34,965 nucleotides of DNA from an uncultured Candidatus Saccharibacteria bacterium (GCA_947565505.1 CANOGH010000002.1:1-34965), one strand, 5' to 3'. Shown: positions 23,044-33,802, counted from the stretch's first letter. Notes: generated by a model not told the origin, from the sequence alone. Numbers and translations: made by a program.

Positions 23044-24057
23044 ATGAATCCAATTAACCATCAAGACGACCGGGCCGAGCCAGAACGAAATTATCGAGTT
23101 TTATCCCTGTTTTCTGGTTGTGGTGGGCTCGATTTGGGAATTGAAGGTGGATTTAGTTATCTTAAACGATTTTATCATCGCAATCCCTTTAAAATAGTTT
23201 GGGCTAATGATATCAGTGAGAGTGCTACGGCGACGCAGGCTTTAAATTTTGAGGATTTAGAGATTGTCACTGGTGATATTGCATGTGTACTAGCAGACGG
23301 CGCTAACTTGCCAGCCGCCGATCTGGTCATTGGTGGTTTCCCGTGCCAGGATTTTAGTTTAGCTGGTAAACGCCGCGGCGTAGACTCCGCTAGAGGACGT
23401 TTGTTCATGGATATGTCAACCGTGCTTCGCCTGGTGAGACCACAAGCTTTTCTCGCCGAAAATGTGAAGGGAATTTTATCCTGGAATGATGGCATGGCAA
23501 TCCGCTGGATTATCAATGAGTTTACCGAAGCTGGCTACCGGGTGGATTATCGTCTATTCAAGATGGCTAATTATGGCGTTCCGCAAACTAGGGAACGTGT
23601 CATTATTATTGGCGTGCGTCAAGATCTGGAGCTACCAATTTATTGGCCGTTGCCAACGCACGTAGCAAGGAGTCATGGCGGTTTGCCGACCTGGCGCACT
23701 ATTTATGATGCAATTGACGACATTAAAGAAGATCGTATTCAGCGAGAGTTGCCTAATTTCCATTACTCTCTGACCAAACTTAAACCTGGAGCACAGGGTA
23801 ATTCCGTCACGAATGCTCGTCTCCCTGGACCTACCATTAGTGCCGAACACCACGGAAATATTGATTTTCACTATGAGTTGCCTCGCCGTTTGTCGGTTAG
23901 GGAAGCGGCACGTATCCAGACATTTCCAGATAGTTTTGAGTTTCTTTGGTCGATGACAGACGCCTATCGTCAGATTGGCAACGCAGTCCCGCCAGTTTTC
24001 GCTTGGCATCTGGCGCAAAGCTTGCAGAAAATGCTGAGCTGTGGTCGGAAAAGATAA
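23044..24057 (+). CDS. C5-cytosine DNA methyltransferase, orphan
   Basis: 337 residues, a type II-like m5C methyltransferase transferring methyl from S-adenosylmethionine. Motif I is SLFSGCGGLDLG (21-32), motif IV GGFPCQDFSLAGKRRG with catalytic C101, motif VI AENVKG (128-133), motif VIII QTRERVIIIGV, and motifs IX-X from LSVREAARIQTFPD to RQIGNAVPP. The target-recognition part (about 195-275) is short. No restriction enzyme gene is visible within the flanking kilobase, so it may be a solitary protective or regulatory enzyme. The last 94 bp recur inverted at 1259-1352. Confidence 0.93.
   Translation: MNPINHQDDRAEPERNYRVLSLFSGCGGLDLGIEGGFSYLKRFYHRNPFKIVWANDISESATATQALNFEDLEIVTGDIACVLADGANLPAADLVIGGFPCQDFSLAGKRRGVDSARGRLFMDMSTVLRLVRPQAFLAENVKGILSWNDGMAIRWIINEFTEAGYRVDYRLFKMANYGVPQTRERVIIIGVRQDLELPIYWPLPTHVARSHGGLPTWRTIYDAIDDIKEDRIQRELPNFHYSLTKLKPGAQGNSVTNARLPGPTISAEHHGNIDFHYELPRRLSVREAARIQTFPDSFEFLWSMTDAYRQIGNAVPPVFAWHLAQSLQKMLSCGRKR
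23964..24057 (+). repeat. 94-bp repeat, original copy at the methyltransferase 3' end
   Basis: Exactly complementary to 1259-1352. It encodes the end of motif X to the stop codon. Its 3' boundary is the stop codon itself plus no further base. Confidence 0.95.
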
Positions 24058-24377
24058 CCAATGAAAATAGTTAGAGAAGTATATTCTTGTGCAATGAAAA
24101 GACAAGTTAATTGGGGATGCTGTAGTCAGGTTGATACAAATCTTAAGCTGAACAATCGGGATTAACGAATGAACGCAATAAAATGTTTAACCGTGCGACC
24201 CCACAAAAAAAGACCAAACCGCGATTTGTCAAAGTCTTACATCTGCTGCATTCAAAAATGACCTGATATATCACCTTTAGCGCGCCTGGGCCTGCTAAAA
24301 TGAAATACGTGATCCGTGTTCACTTTACTCTTGTTTACCACCAAAAAATGACTCAAATGAGCCATCTTTGTATCCTC
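24058..24377. other. Intergenic region after the methyltransferase
   Basis: About 320 bp with no reading frame that could be a restriction enzyme. Apart from the tRNA-Leu terminator at its right end I see nothing recognisable. Confidence 0.5.
24343..24363 (-). terminator. Terminator of tRNA-Leu
   Basis: On the minus strand GCTCA, loop TT, TGAGT, then a run of six T. Confidence 0.65.
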
Positions 24378-24462
24378 TGGTGCCCGGTATGAGACTTGAA
24401 CTCATATGGATTTCTCCATTCGATTTTAAGTCGAACGCGTATACCAATTCCGCCAACCGGGC
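24378..24462 (-). tRNA. tRNA-Leu (TAA)
   Basis: A class II tRNA with long variable arm (TGGAGAAATCCA). Acceptor GCCCGGT pairs with ACCGGGC, the anticodon loop CTTAAAA gives TAA, and CCA is encoded (24380-24378). An extended -10 (TGCTATAAT) precedes it on the minus strand. Confidence 0.97.
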
Positions 24463-24904
24463 AAGTTACCTACCATTATAGCACAAAAATTTGATTTTCA
24501 ATAGCTGATTTTATCTCTAGGCTGCGAGCGTGATATACCTAGAAAAATCAGTACTTCTAAAATCCGTCCAGAAGCGTTCAAATAATCAAATGAGTTTGGC
24601 GCCCAGAAAATAGTATTTTTAAATCCGTAAGAAACACCTCTGTTTTAATAATTTATGCTAGATTTAGAAAGTCGGCGCTCGTAGAATCGTTATCGCTCTG
24701 TTATATATACTGGACAGCCAAAACGCGACTCAAGTCCGTCTATTATTCAACCCTAAATTCTCTATACCGTCAAATTTTCAGGCTTATCATCGTCGAAACA
24801 CTAAATAAAATCATATTGTACAGAGAGAAAATGTCGAAAAATACTATTAAATTAAATATTTTTCATAAAAAACACGCAAAACTGCTTTTTCTGCAAAAAA
24901 GTTA
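24463..24904. other. AT-rich intergenic region
   Basis: About 440 bp. The tRNA-Leu promoter is at its left end and the promoter of the next gene at its right end. In between I see no gene, repeat or convincing structure. Confidence 0.5.
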
Positions 24905-24933
24905 TTGACAAATTTCATAATCTGTGATACAAT
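24905..24933 (+). promoter_or_regulatory. Promoter of the small membrane protein operon
   Basis: TTGACA (24905-24910), 17 bp ending TGTGA, TACAAT (24928-24933). Near-consensus. The leader to the ATG at 24961 is about 20 nt. Confidence 0.85.
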
Positions 24934-24960
24934 AGAAGTATAAGCTTAATTTAGAGAAAA

Positions 24961-25479
24961 ATGATGCGAATAGTAAGAATCTGGGACTACTTTATGCGAC
25001 GCAAAGCTCTGCTTTTGACAGTGTTGGGCGTTTTTTTCGCGAGTGGCTTTTTAAGCTATCGCTTCTTTGGTTCTCATCAGCAGACTATGGAGGTGCCACT
25101 GAGTGGAGAGGTAGTCGTTTCTGGCTATATCGACGAAGTTATGAACGATGATCTTGCTAGCCGGACGGATGCTTCACCGGTGATCGCTGCCGGCTCGGAC
25201 GGGTCGGAAAATCCCTCACCGGAGCAAAGGTCCCAGAACTTTGAGGTGAGATTTGATATTACAGATGATGGCATTGTTATTTATCCTGACGGTAACCAGA
25301 GAGAAGTTTACAAAGAGCCGCAAGTAGATGATGCCACACGAACAATTGGTAGTCTTACGAATAAACCAGAGGTTAATCCGGTGGCAATTGCACTAGTGGG
25401 CTGTGGTATTATCACTCTTATTCTCGTCTTGCGGGCACTGGCAAAGAAAGCTCTTGCGCGTAGGGGGTTATTAGACTAA
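24961..25479 (+). CDS. Small two-helix membrane protein with extracellular loop
   Basis: 172 residues. A basic N-terminus and a first helix (about 16-34), an acidic extracellular segment of about 95 residues (rich in Asp, Glu, Ser), a second helix (about 139-158) and a basic cytoplasmic tail. Not recognised. The two adjacent ATGs at the start leave a small ambiguity. A strong promoter precedes it and the oxidase-like gene follows 23 bp later, so the two are probably co-transcribed. Confidence 0.7.
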   Translation: MMRIVRIWDYFMRRKALLLTVLGVFFASGFLSYRFFGSHQQTMEVPLSGEVVVSGYIDEVMNDDLASRTDASPVIAAGSDGSENPSPEQRSQNFEVRFDITDDGIVIYPDGNQREVYKEPQVDDATRTIGSLTNKPEVNPVAIALVGCGIITLILVLRALAKKALARRGLLD

Positions 25480-25502
25480 AATAATTCCAAAGGGAAAAAG
25501 TC

Positions 25503-25907
25503 ATGCAAGATGTCTACAATTACTTAAAGAAGCTTGAGGTTAACTTCCTCGCCACGACGCGCGCGGGGGGGGTGCCTAGTTGTCGTCCTTTTGGTGACCC
25601 AGTAATGTTTGACCATAAAATCTACATTTTAACTGATGCCACTAAAGATGTCGCCAAGCAGATTGCCGAGAATAATCAAGTTTGTATCGTCGCCTATGAT
25701 GGATCAACCTGGATGAGGATTTTTTGTGAATTAATTAATGATAGTCAAAACAGGCAAGCAAAACGGGCGATTATTGACGAATTTGATTGGGCCGAGGAGG
25801 CTGGTTTTACTTTAGGCAACCCAAACTTTGCATGTTACTACTTAGCAAATGCACAGGCTGAAATTCGTGATTCGTCGGGTAATTGTCTAGCTAAATATAA
25901 TTTTTAA
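25503..25907 (+). CDS. Pyridoxamine 5'-phosphate oxidase-like FMN protein
   Basis: 134 residues, the single-domain PNPOx-like split-barrel fold. Typical features: LEVNFLATTRAGGVPSCRPFGDPVMFDHKIYILTDATKDVA, where the strand and the K before a small-residue turn would bind FMN phosphate. The region ...VAYDGSTWMRIFCEL continues the barrel. Members often act as flavin-dependent reductases or general stress proteins rather than true PNPOx. No ribosome site of note, 23 bp from the upstream gene. Confidence 0.8.
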   Translation: MQDVYNYLKKLEVNFLATTRAGGVPSCRPFGDPVMFDHKIYILTDATKDVAKQIAENNQVCIVAYDGSTWMRIFCELINDSQNRQAKRAIIDEFDWAEEAGFTLGNPNFACYYLANAQAEIRDSSGNCLAKYNF

Positions 25908-26145
25908 AAATTGAATCAGAGTTTTTTAGTGGTCAGTTCCTAGTCATTATATTTTAATATGTTTATCCTGCAAACCAATATATTAAATGGGGGCTATTGT
26001 GGTTTAGTGAACTATTTTTACGCCAGCCGGTTTCAATTAATACTATAAAAATTTTTAGTTAAATATCTAAGTTGGAGCAGTATGCTGTTCGTTAGCTTAT
26101 ATTACACCGCGGATCATGAGAGTTGTTAGCCTTGCCCGTACATTC

Positions 26146-26174
26146 TTGACTTTAGAAAACTTTAGCGCTAGAAT
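26146..26174 (+). promoter_or_regulatory. Promoter of the rhodanese-thioredoxin operon
   Basis: TTGACT (26146-26151), 17 bp, TAGAAT (26169-26174). It lies inside a longer upstream frame and so fixes the start at 26197, which has AGAGGAG nearby. Confidence 0.75.
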
Positions 26175-26196
26175 AAAGAAAAGAGGAGTCATCAAT

Positions 26197-26943
26197 ATGG
26201 AACAAAGGAAGCCCAATCGGGCATTGGCTGCGATTGCTACTATAATTATGTTATCTATCTGTATTATGATGGTTCTATTTTTAGGCTATGCAATTGGTCG
26301 GTCGACCGTGGCGGAACCACGGCTTAGCGCTGAGACGACCTTGCCCCTACCAGAAGTTACTGGCGGCATTAGGGGCGAACAGTTTGGGGTTGACAAAAAT
26401 ATTAACGAGGAAACTATTGATCAATACATTGGACGAGAGGATGCAGTTTATCGCGATATGCGCATGCTAAAAGATCCAGCTAATTACGAAGCCATTGAAG
26501 GAGATTCATACTTGTCTGGCTATGTTGAAGGATTTGAAATCGTACCATACCCCTACATTATTAACGTAAAGGGTTTGCCAGAGGCGGTTGGCGACAGTTA
26601 TTCTGGCAGTACGCTCTTTACGGAGCAGGCCGATGGTGAGATTGTGGCGAATTATGAGGAGTCCATGGAGATACTGGAAACGCTTTTCCCTCGCGATAAA
26701 GTAATCTTCCTGATGTGTGGCGGCGGCGGTTATGCTGGCATGACTAAGGATCTCCTAGTTAAGTTAGGTTGGGATAAAGACAAGATCTATAATGTTGGTG
26801 GTTATTGGAGCTACGCTGGAAGTCATGATGTTAAAGTAAAGCGCGAGCGTAACGGAAAAACGGTTTATGATTTTTGGAAAGTTCCATATCATAATCTTGA
26901 GATATTTGACGATTTAACATTGGCAGCAAACTATGAAAAGTAG
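26197..26943 (+). CDS. Anchored rhodanese-like protein
   Basis: 248 residues from ATG 26197. An N-terminal membrane helix (about 9-33), a short linker, then a rhodanese-like domain outside the membrane. The active-site loop is FLMCGGGGYAGM with C174, comparable to the CRxGxRS loop of rhodaneses, preceded by the D-R like segment YRDMRMLKDP and followed by a GG-type turn (VGGYWSYAG). Rhodaneses carry sulfur on the cysteine; the glycine-rich loop without Arg may alter specificity. It overlaps the next gene by 11 bp, indicating a sulfur- or thiol-exchange module at the cell surface. Confidence 0.8.
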   Translation: MEQRKPNRALAAIATIIMLSICIMMVLFLGYAIGRSTVAEPRLSAETTLPLPEVTGGIRGEQFGVDKNINEETIDQYIGREDAVYRDMRMLKDPANYEAIEGDSYLSGYVEGFEIVPYPYIINVKGLPEAVGDSYSGSTLFTEQADGEIVANYEESMEILETLFPRDKVIFLMCGGGGYAGMTKDLLVKLGWDKDKIYNVGGYWSYAGSHDVKVKRERNGKTVYDFWKVPYHNLEIFDDLTLAANYEK

Positions 26944-27826
26944 AAAAATTTTAGGTATTATCGGTATGGTGGCGGCGGCTTTAATTATTTTTGGTGGCTT
27001 AGCAATCTTGTCATTTGGCATGCGCTACCCCTTTCATCTGGATTCGGAATATTACCAAGCAAAAGACTTCACTACTATTCACTATAATGAGCTCACGGAA
27101 CTGATAGCGGAGAAGAAGTCTTTTGTGGTGTTTGTTTATCAGCCAATGTGTACGACCTCAGCTGATTTTGAAGAAGTACTGGATGAATTTCGTACGCAAA
27201 ATCAAGTTAGTATCTATAAAATTGCTTTTTCTGACATTAAAGATACGGAAATCGGTCAAAAAATTCAGCATTACCCTTCCTTTGCAATTTTTAAACAAGG
27301 AACGCTGGTCGAATATCTGGATGCCGAAGCAGATGAGGATACAGAATATTATCAGACCACCGATAAATTCAAGGAGTGGTTCACTAAGTATATTTCCCTT
27401 AAAAAGTCGACCAATAGCGATGCGGCTAGTGGTGACGATGCAATTAGTGAAGAACGGGCTCTGGCAGAGAATATCAGTTTGGATAATGTTACTAAAGAGG
27501 CTGACAAAGTTAATGTCTACTTTTTCTGGGGTGACGGTTGCCCCCATTGTGCTGCTGAGTTTGAAGCACTGGAGGAAATTCGTCAGCAGTATGGTGACAA
27601 GTTTAAACTTTATGCTTTTGAAACCTGGTATAATGATGAAAATGCCGAACTAGCGAAGATTTTTTCAAAGGCGTTGGACGGCAAGGAGGTTAAAGGTGTA
27701 CCCTATACGATTATTGGGAAGAAGTCTTTCACTGGTTTTGGAGATGATAAAGATGCGTTTATTAAAGCAATTACTGAACAATATCAAGATCCCTACGATA
27801 TATATTTTGATAAGATCAGAAAATAG
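26933..27826 (+). CDS. Anchored tandem thioredoxin-fold protein
   Basis: 297 residues. An N-terminal membrane helix (about 7-28), then two thioredoxin folds. The first (about 40-150) has only one active-site cysteine, in QPMCTTSADF (C73..S76), and a cis-proline loop HYPSFAIF. The second (about 190-290) has a complete CPHC (C203, C206) in FFWGDGCPHCAAEF and the GVPYTIIG loop. A Ser/Asp-rich hinge links them. The single-cysteine first domain may serve as a mixed-disulfide holder. It overlaps the rhodanese-like gene and is likely in the same thiol-exchange pathway. Confidence 0.88.
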   Translation: MKSRKILGIIGMVAAALIIFGGLAILSFGMRYPFHLDSEYYQAKDFTTIHYNELTELIAEKKSFVVFVYQPMCTTSADFEEVLDEFRTQNQVSIYKIAFSDIKDTEIGQKIQHYPSFAIFKQGTLVEYLDAEADEDTEYYQTTDKFKEWFTKYISLKKSTNSDAASGDDAISEERALAENISLDNVTKEADKVNVYFFWGDGCPHCAAEFEALEEIRQQYGDKFKLYAFETWYNDENAELAKIFSKALDGKEVKGVPYTIIGKKSFTGFGDDKDAFIKAITEQYQDPYDIYFDKIRK

Positions 27827-27916
27827 AATATACCCCTAAAGAGATCATATTATGACACAATAAAGAAATATTTCATGCCTAGACCGGAGATATGATCTAT
27901 GCTAAAATTAAACCAT

Positions 27917-27990
27917 GGTACTGTGGCGGAGTGGTGACGCAGCGGTCTGCAAAACCGCGTACACCGGTTCAATTCCGGTCGGTACCTCCA
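27917..27990 (+). tRNA. tRNA-Cys (GCA)
   Basis: A complete cloverleaf of 74 nt with CCA. Acceptor GGTACTG pairs with CGGTACC, the anticodon stem is GCGGT/ACCGC, loop CTGCAAA gives GCA. TATGCTAAAAT lies just upstream. Confidence 0.97.
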
Positions 27991-28005
27991 GTTAAGAGTA
28001 GAGCT

Positions 28006-28054
28006 ATATTGATGTACAGGACTGTTTAGTTAAGGTTCATCACTGCATCAATAT
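28006..28054 (+). repeat. Hairpin in the tRNA-Cys to lemA gap
   Basis: ATATTGATG (28006-28014) pairs with CATCAATAT (28046-28054). No strong promoter is seen for lemA, so readthrough past tRNA-Cys with processing at this hairpin is possible. Confidence 0.6.
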
Positions 28055-28085
28055 TTGATAAATAATAATTAGAATAGGAGCTAAA

Positions 28086-28670
28086 ATGTCTACAGGTTTA
28101 ATTATCACGATTATTGTACTAGTGGTACTATTGTTGATTATAGGAATCATTTGGAGTACTTATAATGGTCTAGTGCGCCTGAATGAGCGCGTTAACGAGG
28201 CTTGGTCAGACATTACGGTGCAGCTCAAATACCGCGCTGATTTAATCCCTAATGTTGTAGAAACGGTTAAGGGTTACGCTAAGCATGAGAAGAGTACGCT
28301 AGAGGAAGTGACGAAGGCTCGTACTGCGGTCATGGATGCTAAAGGTGTCAAAGATACAGCGGAGGCCGAGCGTTCCTTGCAGGGCGCATTGTCTAAGATT
28401 TTTGCCCTCTCAGAATCCTATCCGGAGCTAAAGGCTAACTCTAATTTTCAGCAGCTTCAATATCAGTTGCAAGATGTAGAGGATAAAATTCAGGCATCAA
28501 GGCGTTTCTATAACGCTGGCGCTAAAGAGCTGAATACTAAGATCAAAATGTTTCCTTCAAATCTTATCAATAATATGGTCGGTCATTTCAAAGAACGCGA
28601 ATACTTTGAAGTTGCAGACAGCGAGAAAGAGCAGATTGCGCGTGCTCCGGAAGTTAAGTTTGATGCCTAG
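28086..28670 (+). CDS. lemA: LemA family protein
   Basis: 194 residues. An N-terminal membrane helix (about 5-24), then a four-helix cytoplasmic or surface bundle. The family signature NLIP-like RADLIPNVVETVKGYAKHE is exact, and RRFYNAGAKELNTKIKMFPSN matches the C-terminal conserved helix. LemA proteins are common in Saccharibacteria, and here as elsewhere the gene is next to htpX. AGGAG is five bases upstream of the ATG. Its role is not settled; membrane stress is suggested by the neighbours. Confidence 0.95.
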   Translation: MSTGLIITIIVLVVLLLIIGIIWSTYNGLVRLNERVNEAWSDITVQLKYRADLIPNVVETVKGYAKHEKSTLEEVTKARTAVMDAKGVKDTAEAERSLQGALSKIFALSESYPELKANSNFQQLQYQLQDVEDKIQASRRFYNAGAKELNTKIKMFPSNLINNMVGHFKEREYFEVADSEKEQIARAPEVKFDA

Positions 28671-28691
28671 GAGAGTTTGAATAGGAGAGTT

Positions 28692-29570
28692 ATGTACAAG
28701 CAAATTGCCGTCAACAAACGCCATACAGTATACATTATGGTAGGTTTTGTGGCGGTAATTGCGGCTATCGGGGCCGGATTTGCATATTGGTTAAATGATT
28801 GGAGCATTGCAACTTGGGTTTTAATCATTGCCCTGATCTATGCTGTTGCACAGTATTATTTGTCGGCTTCACTAGCCGTAGCAATGACTGGTGCTAAACA
28901 AATCAAAAAGAGGGATAATCCTAGACTTTATAACACGGTTGAAAATCTTTCCATTACGGCTGGTTTACCCATGCCTAAAGTGTACATTATTGATGACCCC
29001 GCTCCTAATGCCTTTGCAACTGGTAGGGATCCAAAACACGCCGTTGTGGCGGCCACCACTGGATTGCTGGATATTATGGATAATAAAGAGCTAACTGCAG
29101 TCATGGCGCACGAAATGTCGCATGTCAAAAATTATGACATCCGGGTCTCATTAATCACTTTTGGTCTAGTTTGCATTGTAGGCTTTATTTCGGATATCGG
29201 TCTCAGGATGCTTTGGTATACCAGTGATCGTGATGGCGATGATCGGAGTCCGATTGGCTTGATCGTGATTTTGCTTACTTCAATTTTAGCGCCGATTGCT
29301 GCATCACTAGCGCAATTGGCCATTTCCAGGGAGCGAGAATACCTAGCGGATGCTTCTGCAGTAAGTTTGACGAGATACCCTGAAGGTATGATTTCAGCGC
29401 TGAAAAAGTTAGATACGCATTCTCGACCCATGCATAAACAAAATGCAGCTACTGAAGCATTATTTATCAATAATCCCATGAAGAAGAGCGCTATCGGTAG
29501 TATGTTTAGCACTCATCCGCCTATCGAGAAGCGCATAGAAAGGCTCGAGCATGGCAAAACCAGCTTCTAA
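28692..29570 (+). CDS. htpX: Protease HtpX homolog
   Basis: 292 residues from ATG 28692. Zinc protease of the M48 family: HEMSH (H140, E141, H144) with the third ligand region REREYLADASAV, after two N-terminal membrane helices (about 12-32, 40-62); another hydrophobic pair follows. It degrades damaged membrane proteins. A TTG at 28677 in the same frame also has a purine-rich site, since AGGAGAGTT occurs twice just upstream; I prefer the ATG. The next gene overlaps its end by 20 bp. Confidence 0.95.
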   Translation: MYKQIAVNKRHTVYIMVGFVAVIAAIGAGFAYWLNDWSIATWVLIIALIYAVAQYYLSASLAVAMTGAKQIKKRDNPRLYNTVENLSITAGLPMPKVYIIDDPAPNAFATGRDPKHAVVAATTGLLDIMDNKELTAVMAHEMSHVKNYDIRVSLITFGLVCIVGFISDIGLRMLWYTSDRDGDDRSPIGLIVILLTSILAPIAASLAQLAISREREYLADASAVSLTRYPEGMISALKKLDTHSRPMHKQNAATEALFINNPMKKSAIGSMFSTHPPIEKRIERLEHGKTSF

Positions 29571-30642
29571 AAACTCCCAACCACAAGCAGTGACAAGCAA
29601 GAACGGTTCTAAGAAAGTGAAGCTGTTCAAACGTCTTCAGGCTAGGCTACAATTAGTAAAGGAAGCTCAAGCCAAGAAAACCGTACGTTTTCATCGTAGC
29701 TTCAAGAGGAGTTACCGGGAGGATTACCACCGTGATTTTCAGGCTCCTGGACTTCTGAGTCATGCCGTGCAAACCTTTCAAATCTTAGGGAAAAATTGGC
29801 GCACCTTTGCTCCGCTAGCCATTATCAGCGTTGGCCTCTATGTCGTATTGGTCGGTCTGTTGAGTGAGGAACTATATCAAGAGCTGCAAGATCTTGCCAA
29901 GGAGCCAGTGGCTGGCGCGGAGCAGAGCTATCAACCAGGCAGCTTTGTTCAGGCTGGGCTGCTCTTGATTTCTACGGTTGCAACTGGTGGATTAAATACG
30001 GCTGGCGGAGAAACAGAGGGTATTTTTGGTTTAATGATCTTTCTGATGATCTGGTTGACGGTAATCTATCTACTGCGACACTTCCTCGCCGGGCGCAAAC
30101 CGAAGTTGCGCGATGGTCTTTATAACGCTTGCGCGCCCCTAATCGCCACCTTGGTAATCGTTGGGATAATTTTTATTCAGTTACTGCCAGTTTTTTTGGT
30201 TATTATTACCTATAACGCGGCGATGTTGACCGATTTTCTAGCTACGCCATTCTACGCTTTGGTGTATTTTATTTTTGCCTCCCTCATGCTTCTGTTGTCT
30301 GGATATTTACTGTCCAGCTCAATAATTGCCCTGATAGCAGCGACTGCCCCAGGTATTTACCCACTGAAAGCGTTATCTAGCGCCTCTGATCTGATGGCAG
30401 GACGGCGGATTAAATTTATCATTCGCGTCATCTATCTATTTTTCGTCATTGCGCTGGTTTATGTACTCGTAATGTTGCCGGTCATCTTATTGGACATGTG
30501 GTTGAAGAGTTGGGTGACTTTTATCCAAGGTTGGCCGATTGTATCGTTCGTCTTGCTCAGTGTTACCTGTTTTGTTTTTATCTATGCATCGGCCTATCTA
30601 TACTTATATTATCGCCGTATGCTGGATTATCAAGAAAAGTAA
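29551..30642 (+). CDS. Multi-pass membrane protein of the lemA-htpX operon
   Basis: 363 residues. A basic cytoplasmic N-terminus (about 1-65; many Lys, Arg) is followed by about six membrane helices (roughly 84-103, 133-150, 158-172, 192-215, 228-262, 290-312, 325-350). No recognised motif; the repeated hydrophobic hairpins and conserved Pro near membrane ends resemble polytopic DUF families seen with stress proteases. It starts inside the htpX end, so translation is coupled. Possibly a substrate or regulator of HtpX. Confidence 0.7.
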   Translation: MAKPASKNSQPQAVTSKNGSKKVKLFKRLQARLQLVKEAQAKKTVRFHRSFKRSYREDYHRDFQAPGLLSHAVQTFQILGKNWRTFAPLAIISVGLYVVLVGLLSEELYQELQDLAKEPVAGAEQSYQPGSFVQAGLLLISTVATGGLNTAGGETEGIFGLMIFLMIWLTVIYLLRHFLAGRKPKLRDGLYNACAPLIATLVIVGIIFIQLLPVFLVIITYNAAMLTDFLATPFYALVYFIFASLMLLLSGYLLSSSIIALIAATAPGIYPLKALSSASDLMAGRRIKFIIRVIYLFFVIALVYVLVMLPVILLDMWLKSWVTFIQGWPIVSFVLLSVTCFVFIYASAYLYLYYRRMLDYQEK

Positions 30643-30692
30643 AGATGGTGAGCTGGTAACAGTTTGTGATTCCAAAAGTTGCGATTTTGGTG

Positions 30693-30698
30693 TATAAT
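30693..30698 (+). promoter_or_regulatory. ligA -10 element
   Basis: TATAAT, followed 23 bases later by the ligA ATG. The ribosome site CGGAGGTG lies 4-10 bases before the start. The -35 (TTCCAA, 17 bp away) is weak. Confidence 0.55.
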
Positions 30699-30700
30699 GA

Positions 30701-32857
<2,157 letters not shown>

Positions 32858-32965
32858 GCTCAGAGTTAAAAATATCTTTAAAATTTCTCATTTTAACCGG
32901 CAAAAGCTGCCTGCAATAGGGGTGAATGGTTAATGGCCCAGTTGGAAATCGTAACTAGCCTGTGC

Positions 32966-32971
32966 TAAAAT
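32966..32971 (+). promoter_or_regulatory. -10 of the DUF3800 gene
   Basis: TAAAAT with TGC before it (TGCTAAAAT), nine bases before the ATG at 32981. Near-leaderless start; no -35. Confidence 0.55.
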
Positions 32972-32980
32972 TAACCTATT

Positions 32981-33763
32981 ATGATTCAGGAGGTATATAT
33001 TTATTTAGACGATTCGGGCGTGTTGCATAGAAACGCTCGAGAGCAATATTTTGTCTATGCGGGATATGTTTTTACGTCCGTTGCCGAAAAAGATCGTGCA
33101 TTGATCACTTATTACGATCTATTGCGCAGTGTGCGTAAAAAACCTAAAAAAGAGTTAAAGGCTAGTCGGGCCACGGCGGCTGCTAAAGGTTATTTTGTGC
33201 GCCAAATGGAACAATTCGAGTCACTCAGCTGTGTGATTGATAAAACCTTAGTATATGACACAATTATGGATAGTGTAGAATCAATTCATCGTTTTAAAGA
33301 TTATTGTATTAAGATCATGATTAAGGCGAAATTGCTGGACTTGATTAAGCGCCAAATCATAAATCCCAAATTAAAAACTTTGATTCATCTTGCGATCGAT
33401 AATCAGCCAACCAATACCGATGGTCGATATGGTTTAGGGGAGGGAATCTTGAGTGAATTTTCTGCTGGTACACTCAATTTTCGGACTGGAAATTATATTA
33501 TGCCAATTTTCCATAACGAATTGCGGGTAGCAACTGAACTTTGTGACTCAAAACAAAATTATTTAATTCAGGCAGCTGATTTCCTGGCAAACAGTATCTT
33601 TAGTGATCAAAACTATCACCAGCTATTAAAGCATAAATACCGGCACCATACGCAGGTAGCACTGCCTTATACGGCAGAAACGGAGCGAACGGTCCTACAC
33701 TATTCAAGCGGAGTTAATCTGGCGGACTTTTGCCCTCTAAGCACCTGCTCAGCTGTATGTTAA
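32981..33763 (+). CDS. DUF3800 family protein
   Basis: 260 residues. The family's acidic start VYIYLDDSGVLH, the middle HLAIDNQPTN and the late LIQAADFLANSIF match DUF3800, which has an RNase H-like fold and conserved acidic residues. These genes are often found on mobile DNA and near defence systems; the biological role is not established. Here it stands alone behind ligA. The C-terminus ends with several cysteines (DFCPLSTCSAVC), which are unusual. A strong hairpin follows. Confidence 0.85.
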   Translation: MIQEVYIYLDDSGVLHRNAREQYFVYAGYVFTSVAEKDRALITYYDLLRSVRKKPKKELKASRATAAAKGYFVRQMEQFESLSCVIDKTLVYDTIMDSVESIHRFKDYCIKIMIKAKLLDLIKRQIINPKLKTLIHLAIDNQPTNTDGRYGLGEGILSEFSAGTLNFRTGNYIMPIFHNELRVATELCDSKQNYLIQAADFLANSIFSDQNYHQLLKHKYRHHTQVALPYTAETERTVLHYSSGVNLADFCPLSTCSAVC

Positions 33764-33778
33764 GCTTTGAAGGGCGAG

Positions 33779-33802
33779 GAGGGGGTCTTTCGGAACCCCC
33801 TC
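33779..33802 (+). terminator. Hairpin after the DUF3800 gene
   Basis: GAGGGGGT pairs with ACCCCCTC (8 bp, 8-nt loop). No U tract. Confidence 0.55.

Noticed and set aside
23632-24105. A 157-residue minus-strand frame opposite the methyltransferase
   Set aside because: It is the shadow of the methyltransferase gene. Its similarity to the frame at 959-1399 is explained by the 94-bp repeat.
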